Shown here: piece by piece, positions 34,339 to 43,105 of the stretch
Numbering within the stretch: position 1 is the first letter of the stretch
Layout of the letters: each line of letters begins with the position of its first letter
From: Defluviitaleaceae bacterium
Lineage (GTDB): Bacteria > Bacillota > Clostridia > Lachnospirales > UBA5962
Length of the DNA: 50,671 nt
Direction of reading: 5' to 3'
Assembly (NCBI GenBank): GCA_009779915.1
Contig: WRBA01000017.1
Coordinates: 1-50,671, forward strand
Program-made: the position numbers and the translations under genes
Notes under the pieces: generated by a model
The model's database searches: none
The model's input: the letters and a program-made list of their open reading frames with translations, nothing else
What the model was told of the DNA's origin: nothing

Positions 34339-35381
34339 AGCATCTCCTCCAAATCTTTGCCGCATAAATCAAGTACATAGTTTGAAATAAGCTTAGATGT
34401 TAGCATTATATCCTTCATTTTCATTACCTCAACAGAGGTATGCATATATTTAAGGGGGAACGAAATTACCCCTGATGCTGTACCTGCTCCAGCGATTTGC
34501 ATAGTCATAGCATCTGTACCTGAAGGGCCGGGCAGCACCTCTTTTTGAAACGGTATGTAGTGGTCTTTTGCTGTTTTTACAAGGCTTTCAAATACCCTTG
34601 GATGAATATTTATACCTCTTGAAATAACAGGACCGCCCCCCATTTTCTTGCCTTTAGGTTCAGCCACATCCGGTGTAAGCCCATGGCATACGTCAAGAGC
34701 GATTGCTATATCAGGCTTAAGCTCATAAACCGCTGTAAGCGCACCTTTTGCACCTATCTCCTCCTGAGTCGAAGCCACATAATAAACATCTATGTCACAA
34801 TCTGTTTTATGTAAATCCTTCATACATTGATAAAGTGCCGCAATCCCTGCACGGTCATCAAGGGCTTTGCCTGCTATAGATTCATTGCGAAGTTCAACAA
34901 CTTCCCGCTTTAGCGTAATAACATCTCCAATTCTCACAAGCTCTTTCAGTTTTTCATCATCAAGTCCGGTATCAACTGCCATATCTTCTATTTTATGGGC
35001 TTTTTTGGCTTCTTCCGCCGTAGTAATATGAGGGGGCTTAACCCCTATGATACCGTAAACATCCTCTTTGCCATGTACATATACTTCCTGTGCCACTAAG
35101 GAACGCTGGTCGTAGCCTCCTATAGGGGTAAAGCGCAGAAACCCGCCCTTTTCATAACCTGAGACCATAAGCCCAATCTCATCCATATGAGCAGAAAAAA
35201 GCACACTAAACTTACCCTTGCCTTTTTTGTGACCAATTACATTGCCGAGAGTATCTGTCCATACTTCATCGCAAAACTCCCTAAATGCATCACTGACAAG
35301 ACCGGCTGTTTGCTGGAACTCAAAACCGGCAACACCTGTGGAGTTACACAGGCTGATTAAGAACTCTTTTGTCGTGACCAA
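34329..35381 (-). CDS. M42 family metallo-aminopeptidase (first of three)
   Basis: 350-residue paralogue and first gene of the cluster. Ligands: SAHMDEIGL, ALDDRAGI, TQEEIGAKGA, IALDVCHG and KYMHTSVE, with SGTDAMTM. The start is a TTG at 35381, five bases after GGGAGGTG; no ATG lies in the conserved N-terminus. Overlaps with the next gene show tight coupling. Three adjacent, divergent M42 genes suggest either different side-chain preferences or mixed shells as described for archaeal TET proteins (inference). Confidence 0.92.
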   Translation of the reverse strand: MVTTKEFLISLCNSTGVAGFEFQQTAGLVSDAFREFCDEVWTDTLGNVIGHKKGKGKFSVLFSAHMDEIGLMVSGYEKGGFLRFTPIGGYDQRSLVAQEVYVHGKEDVYGIIGVKPPHITTAEEAKKAHKIEDMAVDTGLDDEKLKELVRIGDVITLKREVVELRNESIAGKALDDRAGIAALYQCMKDLHKTDCDIDVYYVASTQEEIGAKGALTAVYELKPDIAIALDVCHGLTPDVAEPKGKKMGGGPVISRGINIHPRVFESLVKTAKDHYIPFQKEVLPGPSGTDAMTMQIAGAGTASGVISFPLKYMHTSVEVMKMKDIMLTSKLISNYVLDLCGKDLEEMLCL

Positions 35382-35442
35382 AAAAACACCTCCCTAAAAA
35401 TTAATTAGTATAAGTATAGCACACCCTAAATAAATTTAATAT

Positions 35443-36723
35443 ATGGAAAATGAATTTAAAATCGCAATTTACTCCAGAAAGTCGAAATTTACAGGGAAAG
35501 GTGAAAGTACTGAAAACCAGATAGAAATGTGCAAGACTTATCTTAAGTCCAAATTCCTTGAAATTTACAGAGATGAAGGGCTTTATATTTACGAAGATGA
35601 GGGCTTTTCAGGCGCCCATATTAACCGTCCTGAGTTTATTAAGATGATGCAGGAGGCTAGGGTATATAAATTTCATACAATAATATGCTATCGGCTGGAT
35701 CGTATAAGCCGAAATATTAGTGATTTCGCTAAATTGATAGATGAACTAAACTCCTTAGGGATTGCTTTTATCTCCATTAAAGAGCAGTTTGATACAGGTT
35801 CACCCCTGGGGCGTGCCATGATGTATATTGCCTCGGTGTTTTCCCAACTGGAGAGAGAGACCATAAGCGAGCGGATAAAAGATAATATGGATGAGCTGGC
35901 TAAAGACGGCAGATGGCTGGGGGGCGTTACCCCAACTGGGTATCAGTCGGTAAAAGTTATGGAAAATAATAAGTATAAGCAAATTTTAAAACTGATTCCC
36001 AAAGAAGGTGAAATTGTAAATCTTGTATTTGAAATATTTCAAAATAACCGCTCTCTCGTCAAAACTGCCGACTGCATAAATAAAAAAGGCTTTACTACAA
36101 AGAATAATAAGCCTTTTACATCTGTATCAATAAAGGGGATTTTGGAAAATCCGATATATATGAAAGCTGATATAGACGCTTACCACTTCCTAAATGAAAT
36201 GGGGCTGCAAATATACGCGGATATAAGCAGCTTCAACGGAAAAAACGGCATAATGGCTTATAAGAAGACATTACAAAAGCCGGGAAAAGCTCATCAAAAA
36301 CTGGAACCTGCCAAATGGATAATATCTGTCGGGCAGCACGAAGGTATTATTAAAGGAGAGAAGTGGGCAGAAATATATAACTTCTTAAACACCCCTATAG
36401 TTAAAAACGACTATGCCCTTTTATCAGGGGTAATTAAATGCGGCTTATGCGGCTCAAAATTTAACACCAAAAAACGCTCCGATAAGCCTGATTTTTATTA
36501 CATATGTGTTAAAAAATGCGGTGTTAAAAATTTATCCGGTAAAAAAGCAGATGAAAAGGTATTAGAAAATCTAGTACCCTTTTTAAGTGTAGGCAGCCAA
36601 AGTATGGACATACACTCAAAAAGGGCACTAATTAGTAAATTTACCTTGTCGGTAATATGGGATGGAATATCTTTAAAAATGATTAAAGGGCACACACTAA
36701 TCACAATCACTTTAAAACAATAG
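35443..36723 (+). CDS. Large-serine-recombinase family protein with short C-terminus
   Basis: 426 residues. The resolvase/invertase catalytic domain (1-150) has the nucleophile Ser in IAIYSRKSKF, with CYRLDRISRN and FSQLERETISERIKDNM. A Recombinase (DNA-binding) domain (about 160-290, GWxPTGY-like GVTPTGYQ) and a zinc ribbon CGLCGSKF...CVKKC (about 334-365) follow. Only about 60 residues follow, so the long coiled coil typical of phage integrases and transposon recombinases is missing or very short. No ribosome site is visible before ATG 35443. There are no phage genes beside it. Its 3' end overlaps the convergent downstream gene by 17 bases. It may be a lone inversion/excision recombinase or a remnant of a lost element. 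Confidence 0.85.
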   Translation: MENEFKIAIYSRKSKFTGKGESTENQIEMCKTYLKSKFLEIYRDEGLYIYEDEGFSGAHINRPEFIKMMQEARVYKFHTIICYRLDRISRNISDFAKLIDELNSLGIAFISIKEQFDTGSPLGRAMMYIASVFSQLERETISERIKDNMDELAKDGRWLGGVTPTGYQSVKVMENNKYKQILKLIPKEGEIVNLVFEIFQNNRSLVKTADCINKKGFTTKNNKPFTSVSIKGILENPIYMKADIDAYHFLNEMGLQIYADISSFNGKNGIMAYKKTLQKPGKAHQKLEPAKWIISVGQHEGIIKGEKWAEIYNFLNTPIVKNDYALLSGVIKCGLCGSKFNTKKRSDKPDFYYICVKKCGVKNLSGKKADEKVLENLVPFLSVGSQSMDIHSKRALISKFTLSVIWDGISLKMIKGHTLITITLKQ

Positions 36724-37621
36724 GTGCTTTTATTGCTGTAAGCTCTAAACTGACTTTTTTGGATAAGTCCTTATAATCCTTACTTCTCGCTTCAATAAAA
36801 TTATGCCCGCCTATTAAAATATCCATATTTCTAAGAGCCATTTTTACACCGTTTGCCCTAGCCTCAGCTAGAACATAATAGCCAAGCCCCGGCTTATTAG
36901 GCAAATGTAAATCAACCTTTCCGAAGCGGCTTTTAATATCCCACTTGTAAATGTCTTGCCTGTCATACCTTGCATTTATAGCAATGGGGCTGTTATTAGC
37001 TTTAATATTCAAATTTTTCACATCAAGGCATGTTGTATTTAAAGAACCATTTGACACATTTATCTTTCCATTGAGTGCGGAAACATTAATCAAATGAGTG
37101 CTTTTTTGAATGGTTTCCACAAGTAAGTCAACCGCAAAAACATTCTTCAACTTATTCACTACATAAGAGCCTTTTAAAGAAAGAAAACCGGTAGAAACTC
37201 CCGTAACAAGTATTTTACCATGGTAACTTTTAAGCTGTATTTCCCTAAAAAGCCGTGGCGGCACATGAACTTCAACCCATACAGAGACAAAGTTATCTTC
37301 ATCATAGTCAAGGAAATATTTACCTTCTATATCTGCTGTAAACTTTATATCTCCATCGCCTTTCTTAGGCTTATACATTACTTTTGCACAAACCATATCC
37401 CGCTCATAACCGGAAATAACAATATTGCCATATATGCTTGTAAGGTTTAGCTTACATCGCCCTTCACTCAACGGCAGCCTGAATATTTTTTCAATATAAT
37501 CATTTTCCGGAGGCTGGCTAATAAATTCCGGCAATGGGGAAGCTTTTTTTCGCTCTCTTTTGTTTTTTTTACTTTGAAAACCCGTAAGCCTTTGTAAAAG
37601 GCTTAATTTCTTCTTTTCCAA
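36707..37621 (-). CDS. DUF4097-like beta-repeat protein
   Basis: 304 residues. A basic, Lys-rich N-terminus (about 1-45) is followed by a repetitive beta-strand region with the cadence of DUF4097/adhesin-type right-handed beta helices (LNLTSIYGNIVISG, LKSYHGKILVTG, VSALNGKINVSNG, LNIKANNSPIAINA). No signal peptide or membrane helix, so it is probably cytoplasmic. AAAGGTGG six bases before TTG 37621 decides the start; a longer frame would extend into the MITE-like element upstream. It is the last gene after hisC and nagB on this strand. Function is unknown. Confidence 0.65.
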   Translation of the reverse strand: MEKKKLSLLQRLTGFQSKKNKRERKKASPLPEFISQPPENDYIEKIFRLPLSEGRCKLNLTSIYGNIVISGYERDMVCAKVMYKPKKGDGDIKFTADIEGKYFLDYDEDNFVSVWVEVHVPPRLFREIQLKSYHGKILVTGVSTGFLSLKGSYVVNKLKNVFAVDLLVETIQKSTHLINVSALNGKINVSNGSLNTTCLDVKNLNIKANNSPIAINARYDRQDIYKWDIKSRFGKVDLHLPNKPGLGYYVLAEARANGVKMALRNMDILIGGHNFIEARSKDYKDLSKKVSLELTAIKAPIVLK

Positions 37622-37636
37622 TTTAATCCACCTTTT

Positions 37637-37801
37637 TAGACTTGTTCTGAAATTACATTTCACTGTCTTTTCGGCTTGTTTTCTGACATACTTCGTCGGC
37701 ACTTCCTAGCAGTCAATCTCCGAGAATGCGTCGTCAGTGCCTTCTCGGCTGACAAAAAAACCCTCGAAAAGCCAACGAAAGCCAATTTCAGAACAAGTCT
37801 A
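37637..37801. mobile_element. MITE-like element with 18-bp perfect inverted repeats
   Basis: A 165-bp element whose ends TAGACTTGTTCTGAAATT (37637-37654) and its exact complement (37784-37801) flank an imperfect stem (CTTTTCGGCTTGTT/ AAAGCCAACGAAAG region) and an inner hairpin CGTCGGCAC..GTGCCTTCTCGGCTGAC. It has no coding capacity. The right tip, read on the minus strand, supplies the TAG stop codon of nagB. The left tip ends 15 bases before the next gene's start codon. Confidence 0.75.
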
Positions 37802-38527
37802 TTGTTTTATATGTTTAAGGGCTGCCTCATCCCCAATAACTGTCACATCCCTATGCATTTGCAAAACAGATGCAGGCAGTTGAGGCATTATTGGACCATG
37901 GAGTGCTTTATACATTATATCCGCCTTACTTTCGCCGCTGGCTATAAGGACTATTTTTTTTGAGAGCATTATTTGCCCGATACCCATAGTATAAGCGGTT
38001 TTAGGGACTTTCTCCTCACTATCGAAATATCTTTTATTTGCTTCAATAGTAGCCTCCGCAAGCTGTGCATGATGGGAGGCGAACTTAAACTCGGCCGAAG
38101 GTTCATTAAAACCTATATGTCCATTAGTGCCTATACCTAAAAGCTGTACATCTATTGGGTTTTTGGCTATAATCTCATCGTAGAGTTTACATTCTTTTGC
38201 CGCGTCAGGCTCAAGACCGTTAGGGATGTTTACATTGCCGAAATTAATATTAACATGATTAAACAAATACTCACGCATATAATAATCATAACTTTGGTCG
38301 TTATCTTTAGAAAGTCCGCAATACTCATCAAGGTTTATTGTTACTACTTTGCCAAAATCCAAATCACCGTTTTTATGCTTTTCAATAAGCTTTTTATAAG
38401 TCCCTACGGGACTCCCCCCTGTGGCAAGCCCTAAACATGAATCAGGCTTTAAAACAATCTGTGCTGCCAGTATATTAGCCGCTATCTGGCTCATATGGTC
38501 GTAATCTTTTGCTCTATAAATTTTCAT
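37799..38527 (-). CDS. nagB: Glucosamine-6-phosphate deaminase
   Basis: 242-residue sugar isomerase-type enzyme that converts glucosamine 6-phosphate to fructose 6-phosphate and ammonia, in amino-sugar catabolism. Seen: LATGGSPVGTYKKL, TINLDEYCGL (catalytic Asp), LGIGTNGHIGFNEP (catalytic His), and AYTMGIGQIMLSKKIVLIASG. Its length is typical of Gram-positive NagB. It begins 11 bases after hisC and ends exactly at a MITE tip, which provides the stop codon. Confidence 0.96.
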   Translation of the reverse strand: MKIYRAKDYDHMSQIAANILAAQIVLKPDSCLGLATGGSPVGTYKKLIEKHKNGDLDFGKVVTINLDEYCGLSKDNDQSYDYYMREYLFNHVNINFGNVNIPNGLEPDAAKECKLYDEIIAKNPIDVQLLGIGTNGHIGFNEPSAEFKFASHHAQLAEATIEANKRYFDSEEKVPKTAYTMGIGQIMLSKKIVLIASGESKADIMYKALHGPIMPQLPASVLQMHRDVTVIGDEAALKHIKQ

Positions 38528-38538
38528 TTTAACCCTCC

Positions 38539-39615
38539 TTATTTTGTGATTTCTTTAAAAGCTTCTATAAATCCTTTCATCTGATCCATAGTGCCTATAC
38601 TGACCCTGATATAATTATCCATAGTAAAATCACTTCCCGGGCGTACTAAATAGCCTTTTTCCTTTAGTGCCGCCACTGTTTCCATACAATTTTTCTTCAT
38701 ATCAGTCATTATAAAGCTTGTATTGGTCGGAATGTATGAATACCCTAGCTTATCAAGCTCACCGCAAAGGTATTTTATACATTTTGAATTGTTTTCTCTC
38801 ACCATACTCACAAATTCATTGTCTAAAACCGCAGCGGCGGCGGCAGCCATAGCCTGAGCCGAAACATTAAATGCATTTTTAATACGAGACACCCAAGAAA
38901 TTATCTCTTTATTTGCAATCATAAACCCAATCCTAAAGGATGCAAGCCCATATACTTTTGAGAATGTTTTAAGGATTATTAGATTATCAAATTCTTTAAG
39001 CTTTGCATAGGTGTTTGGAAAATTTTCACCCATGTAAAACTCAGCATAAGCTTCATCGAAAATAACCAAAACATCCTTTGGCACTTTTTTTAGAAACTCG
39101 TATTGCTCATCTTCACAAAATACCGTACCTGTAGGATTATTAGGATTAACTATTACTATGTACTTAGTTTTCTCAGTTATCGCATTTATAATTCCATCCA
39201 AATCAATACTATGATCCTCTTTCATAGGTACATAAACCATTTTCCCGCCCATAGAAACCGCCGAGGGGATATAGGAGGTAAATGAAACCGCCGGCGTAAC
39301 AATCTCATCGCCCTGTGCGACAAAAGCCTTGCCAAGCATATAAATTATTTCATCCGTACCGTTTCCAAAAAGAATTTCATCTTTATCTACACCATATTTT
39401 TCGGAAATGGCAATACGCACATCAGTAGTATAGCCATCAGGGTAATTAGACGGACCATTCTCCATAGAGCGAATCAATGCATCTTTAACAAGGGGAGAAC
39501 AGCCGTATGGATTCTCATTAGCCATAAGCCTATGAACTTTTCCGGGCGCATCCGCTACTTTAGGGGATATATTGGGCTTCAAATTACCTAACTCTTCTCT
39601 GTACTTATAAGTCAT
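38539..39615 (-). CDS. hisC: Histidinol-phosphate aminotransferase
   Basis: 358-residue fold-type I PLP aminotransferase of the HisC/aromatic group, catalysing imidazole-acetol phosphate transamination in histidine synthesis. Seen: NENPYGCSP, YPDGYT, VNPNNPTGT, IFDEAYAEF, and the PLP Lys in LKTFSKVYGLASFRIGF, with a C-terminal YIRVSIG (substrate-binding Arg). GGAGTGGAG before ATG 39615 sets the start. It is not in a his operon; pairing with nagB is unusual, so another aromatic or amino-sugar aminotransferase role is possible. Confidence 0.88.
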   Translation of the reverse strand: MTYKYREELGNLKPNISPKVADAPGKVHRLMANENPYGCSPLVKDALIRSMENGPSNYPDGYTTDVRIAISEKYGVDKDEILFGNGTDEIIYMLGKAFVAQGDEIVTPAVSFTSYIPSAVSMGGKMVYVPMKEDHSIDLDGIINAITEKTKYIVIVNPNNPTGTVFCEDEQYEFLKKVPKDVLVIFDEAYAEFYMGENFPNTYAKLKEFDNLIILKTFSKVYGLASFRIGFMIANKEIISWVSRIKNAFNVSAQAMAAAAAAVLDNEFVSMVRENNSKCIKYLCGELDKLGYSYIPTNTSFIMTDMKKNCMETVAALKEKGYLVRPGSDFTMDNYIRVSIGTMDQMKGFIEAFKEITK

Positions 39616-39717
39616 AAACTCCACTCCTACATTTATATTTGGTGGTACTGTTATTATTATTTTAACTTTATTTTTCCTGGGGGTCAATATTGCTATGTAC
39701 AAAATAAAATCTTATGG

Positions 39718-39856
39718 TATAATATGAACATAAGTAAGAAACGCTGAACGGAGTGAAGCGTTTCTACCTACGGGTTCAATGAGACTTTTTCGAAGGAAAA
39801 GTCGAGTCAAAGCAGGCAGGCTCACGAGACTTTTTCGAAGGAAAAGTCGAGTCAAA
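39718..39856 (+). promoter_or_regulatory. Extended -10 promoter and repeat-rich leader of the EF-G-like gene
   Basis: TGGTATAAT (extended -10; box 39718-39723) lacks a good -35 at 17 bases. The transcribed leader of about 170 bases contains the hairpin AGAAACGCT/AGCGTTTCT (39737-39765) and two perfect 31-bp direct repeats (39781-39811 and 39826-39856). Each repeat folds as GACTTTTTC-GAAG-GAAAAGTC. The leader could control translation or transcription of the downstream translation factor. Confidence 0.6.
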
Positions 39857-39899
39857 CATTTACATATGCTACAACTAGAAACCAACTAGGAGGTAATGT

Positions 39900-41990
39900 A
39901 TGAAAGTTTATTCCGCTGATAATATTCGTAATGTAGTGGTTTTAGGCCACAGCGGGTGCGGCAAAACCACTCTTATGGAAGCGGCACTTAACGCAACGGC
40001 TGTAACCAGCCGTATGGGCAAAGTTGACGAAGGAAATACCGTATCAGACTATGAAGCCGAAGAAGTTCGCCGCAGAGTCTCAATCAACGCCTCTATGATA
40101 CCTATTGAATGGGAAGGCGTTAAAATCAACTTTATTGACACTCCGGGTTTCTTCGATTTTACGGGGGAAGTGAGGCAGGCTCTTGCTGTTGCCGATTTGG
40201 CACTTATACTTGTTTCCGCTAAATCCGGCGTTGAAGTTGGCACTGAAAAGGCATGGGAGTTAGCTACTGAAGCCAATATTCCAAAAATGATTTTCCTAAA
40301 TAATATGGATGATGAAAATGCCAATTTTGACGGCGTTGTTGAAAGTATGAAAGAAATGTTTGGCAAAAGCATCGCTCCTATCCAAATTCCGATTAAAGAA
40401 GGCAATAAATTCACCGGCTATATTAACGCCATTACGAAAGAAGGGCGTAAATTTGTAGGTGCAAAATATGAATCAGGTTCTGTTCCGGCAGGCATGGAAG
40501 ATGAAATAGAAACTATGCATTTAATGCTGTCCGAAGCCGTTGCCGAAACAGACGATGAGCTTATGGAAAAATTCTTCGACGACCAGCCTTTTACCGCTGA
40601 TGAAATAGAAAAAGGTATTAAAGCCGGCTTGCTTGACGGTAGTGTTACTCCTGTTTTCTGCGGCTCTGCCACTCAAAACTTAGGTGTTTGGGTACTTCTT
40701 GAAGGTATTGGCACTTTCGCCCACTCTCCTGTTGAATTTTCTCCTGAGAAAAAAGGCATTAACCCTAAAAATGATGAGGAAATGGTAAGAAAAGCTTCTG
40801 AATCTGAACCATTTTCAGCATTTGTATTTAAAACCATTGCTGACCCTTATGTTGGACGGCTCAGCTTAATTAAAGTTATGTCCGGTTCTCTTAAAAAAGA
40901 TATGCAAATGTATAACCCAAGGAAAGATTCTACCGAAAAATGCGGTCAAATATTTGTTATGCGCGGCAAAGAGCAATTGCCTGTGGACGAGCTTAAGGTA
41001 GGCGATATTGGTGCTTTGGCGAAGCTTTCAAACTCCGAATCCTTTGACACTCTCTGCACTAAAGACGCACCGATACAATACCCTGCTGTTAAACTTCCCC
41101 CTTCTCTTATGTCAATGTCTGTTGCGCCTAAAAACAAAGGGGATGAGGATAAGATTTCTCAGGCTTTCTCCAAACTTTTGGATGAGGATAAAACATTAAA
41201 ATTTAAGATAGACACCGAAACCAAGCAATCGGTGGTTTACGGCATAGGCGACAGCCATCTTGACGTTTTGGTTCAAAAGCTTAAAAACAAATACAAACTT
41301 GAAATTGAACTTACGGAGCCTATCGTTCCTTTCAGGGAAATGATTAAAGGCAAAGTTAAAGTTCAGGGCAAGTACAAAAAACAATCCGGCGGCAGCGGTC
41401 AATACGGTGATGTTCACATAGAGTTTGAGCCTTCCGGCGACTCAGCAGGTGATTATATATTTGAAGAAAAAATCTTCGGCGGCTCTGTACCTAGACAATA
41501 CTTCCCTGCCGTTGAAAAAGGCATACAAGAAAATGTTAAAGCAGGTCCTCTCGCAGGCTATCCTGTTGTCGGGCTTAAAGCCACTTTAGTCGATGGCAGC
41601 TACCACGCCGTTGACTCTTCGGAGCTTGCATTTAAAATGGCTACCTCTCTCGCTTTTAAAGACGGCTTTATGAAAGCCAAGCCTACTCTTCTTGAGCCTA
41701 TTGTTAAGGCAACAGTTACTGTACCTGATGATTATACAGGAGACGTTATGGGGGATATGAACAAGCGCCGCGGACGTATCCTTGGTATGGATAAGGTGGG
41801 ATCTAAGCAGGTTATAGCGGCGGAGGTTCCTCTTGCTGAAATGTTTAAATATCCAACTGACCTTCGCTCAATGACCCAAGGTCGCGGCGAATTTACAATG
41901 GAATTTGAGCGTTATGACGAGGCACCAAAAGATGTACAGGATAAAGTTGTAGCTTACAGAAAAGCTGAACTTGAGAAGAGAAATAGTTAA
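39900..41990 (+). CDS. Elongation factor G-like GTPase (EF-G paralogue)
   Basis: 696 residues with the five EF-G domains. Domain I: P-loop LGHSGCGKTTL, G2 region around VSDYEAEEVRRRVSI, G3 IDTPGFFDF, and G4 LNNMDDENANF. G4 is normally NKxD; here the Lys is Asn, which would weaken guanine contacts. Domains II-V follow, with GSGQYGDVHIEF (domain IV) and MGDMNKRRGRILGM (domain V). It belongs to the EF-G-like subgroup (FusA2/ribosome-protection-like) rather than canonical fusA, which sits with rpsL/rpsG/tuf. AGGAGG precedes the ATG. It is monocistronic with a terminator at 42001. Confidence 0.9.
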   Translation: MKVYSADNIRNVVVLGHSGCGKTTLMEAALNATAVTSRMGKVDEGNTVSDYEAEEVRRRVSINASMIPIEWEGVKINFIDTPGFFDFTGEVRQALAVADLALILVSAKSGVEVGTEKAWELATEANIPKMIFLNNMDDENANFDGVVESMKEMFGKSIAPIQIPIKEGNKFTGYINAITKEGRKFVGAKYESGSVPAGMEDEIETMHLMLSEAVAETDDELMEKFFDDQPFTADEIEKGIKAGLLDGSVTPVFCGSATQNLGVWVLLEGIGTFAHSPVEFSPEKKGINPKNDEEMVRKASESEPFSAFVFKTIADPYVGRLSLIKVMSGSLKKDMQMYNPRKDSTEKCGQIFVMRGKEQLPVDELKVGDIGALAKLSNSESFDTLCTKDAPIQYPAVKLPPSLMSMSVAPKNKGDEDKISQAFSKLLDEDKTLKFKIDTETKQSVVYGIGDSHLDVLVQKLKNKYKLEIELTEPIVPFREMIKGKVKVQGKYKKQSGGSGQYGDVHIEFEPSGDSAGDYIFEEKIFGGSVPRQYFPAVEKGIQENVKAGPLAGYPVVGLKATLVDGSYHAVDSSELAFKMATSLAFKDGFMKAKPTLLEPIVKATVTVPDDYTGDVMGDMNKRRGRILGMDKVGSKQVIAAEVPLAEMFKYPTDLRSMTQGRGEFTMEFERYDEAPKDVQDKVVAYRKAELEKRNS

Positions 41991-42000
41991 ATTACTTATG

Positions 42001-42028
42001 GGCTGCCGATTTAGGCAGCCTGTTTTAT
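42001..42028 (+). terminator. Terminator of the EF-G-like gene
   Basis: GGCTGCC-GATTTA-GGCAGCC followed by TGTTTTAT, a compact intrinsic terminator 10 bases past the stop. Confidence 0.88.
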
Positions 42029-42046
42029 AGTTTGAGGTGGCTTAAA

Positions 42047-43105
42047 ATGATAGTAATTGCATATATAAATGATATAGTAAAAGATACCTATGACGCTCTA
42101 TGCGCCTCTGATATTAATACTTATCTGTGCAAAAATATGTCCGTAGCAATAAAACCTAATTTAGTCGTGGCGCGCCCGGCGTCCGACGGTGCGACTACCC
42201 ACCCTGAGGTTGTCGAGGGAATAATCCGCTATCTTAAGGACTTTGGAGTAGCAGACATAAAAATCATTGAAAGTTCTTGGGTTGGAGAAACTACGAAGAG
42301 AGCCTTTAAAGCTTGCGGATATGAGGATTTATCTCATAAATATGACGTTCCCCTTGTTGATTTGAAAGCTGACCAAGTAACTACCCTAACCCACGGTGAG
42401 TATAAAATTAATGTTTGCAATGAGGCACTCAAGACAGATTTTTTAATAAACGTCCCCGTGTTAAAGGCCCATTGCCAAACCCGGCTGACTTGTAATATGA
42501 AAAACTTAAAAGGCTGTATACCTGATAATGAAAAGAGGAATTTTCATTCAATGGGGCTGCACAAGCCTATTGCGGCACTTAATGCCCTAATAAAAACCGG
42601 CTACTGTGTAGTTGATGGCATCTGCGGCGATTTAACCTTTGAAGAAGGCGGTAATCCTGTCCGGTCAAACAGGATTATACTGGGGCAAAACCCTGTTTTG
42701 CTAGATTCATTTTGTACCGAGCTTATAGGCTATACACCTGATGAAATAGGCTATTTATCTCATGGCAAAAAACTGGGGCTGGGTAGCTTTTACTCACCCA
42801 AAACCAAAGTTTTAGAGCTAAATCCAGATAAAAAACCGGCTGTAAAGGCAAAAACCAGTCTCGCAGCCGATAGATATAAACATTTGATTAGAGAAGATGC
42901 TCCTTGCTCAGCTTGTTACTCCTCCCTAATTTATGCCCTTCATAGATTAGGAGGCAAAGCCCCGGTCAATATCCATATAGGGCAAGGATTTAAGGGCAAA
43001 AGCGTAGACGGCGTTGGTATAGGCAATTGCACACAGGGTTTTTCAAAGTATGTACCCGGCTGCCCCCCTAAGGCGACAGATATAATGGAGTTTCTGCGCC
43101 TATAA
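42047..43105 (+). CDS. DUF362 domain protein
   Basis: 352 residues. The DUF362 domain (about 30-240) shows IKPNLVVARPASDGATTHPEVV, where Asn-Leu and the THP motif are typical, then IIESSW, INVPVLKAHCQTRLTCNMKNLKGCIP and VDGICGDLTFEEGGNPV. A C-terminal region has Cys residues in CSACYSSL and GNCTQGF..VPGCPP, reminiscent of ferredoxin-linked DUF362 proteins but without a full 4Fe-4S ferredoxin repeat. GAGGTGG before ATG 42047 sets the start. Function is not established; redox or metal-related roles have been proposed. Its end overlaps the convergent trhP gene by six bases. Confidence 0.85.
   Translation: MIVIAYINDIVKDTYDALCASDINTYLCKNMSVAIKPNLVVARPASDGATTHPEVVEGIIRYLKDFGVADIKIIESSWVGETTKRAFKACGYEDLSHKYDVPLVDLKADQVTTLTHGEYKINVCNEALKTDFLINVPVLKAHCQTRLTCNMKNLKGCIPDNEKRNFHSMGLHKPIAALNALIKTGYCVVDGICGDLTFEEGGNPVRSNRIILGQNPVLLDSFCTELIGYTPDEIGYLSHGKKLGLGSFYSPKTKVLELNPDKKPAVKAKTSLAADRYKHLIREDAPCSACYSSLIYALHRLGGKAPVNIHIGQGFKGKSVDGVGIGNCTQGFSKYVPGCPPKATDIMEFLRL

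Noticed and set aside
39781-39856. Mini CRISPR array from the two 31-bp repeats
   Set aside because: Only two repeats with a 14-base spacer, each a self-complementary hairpin in a gene leader, and no cas genes.
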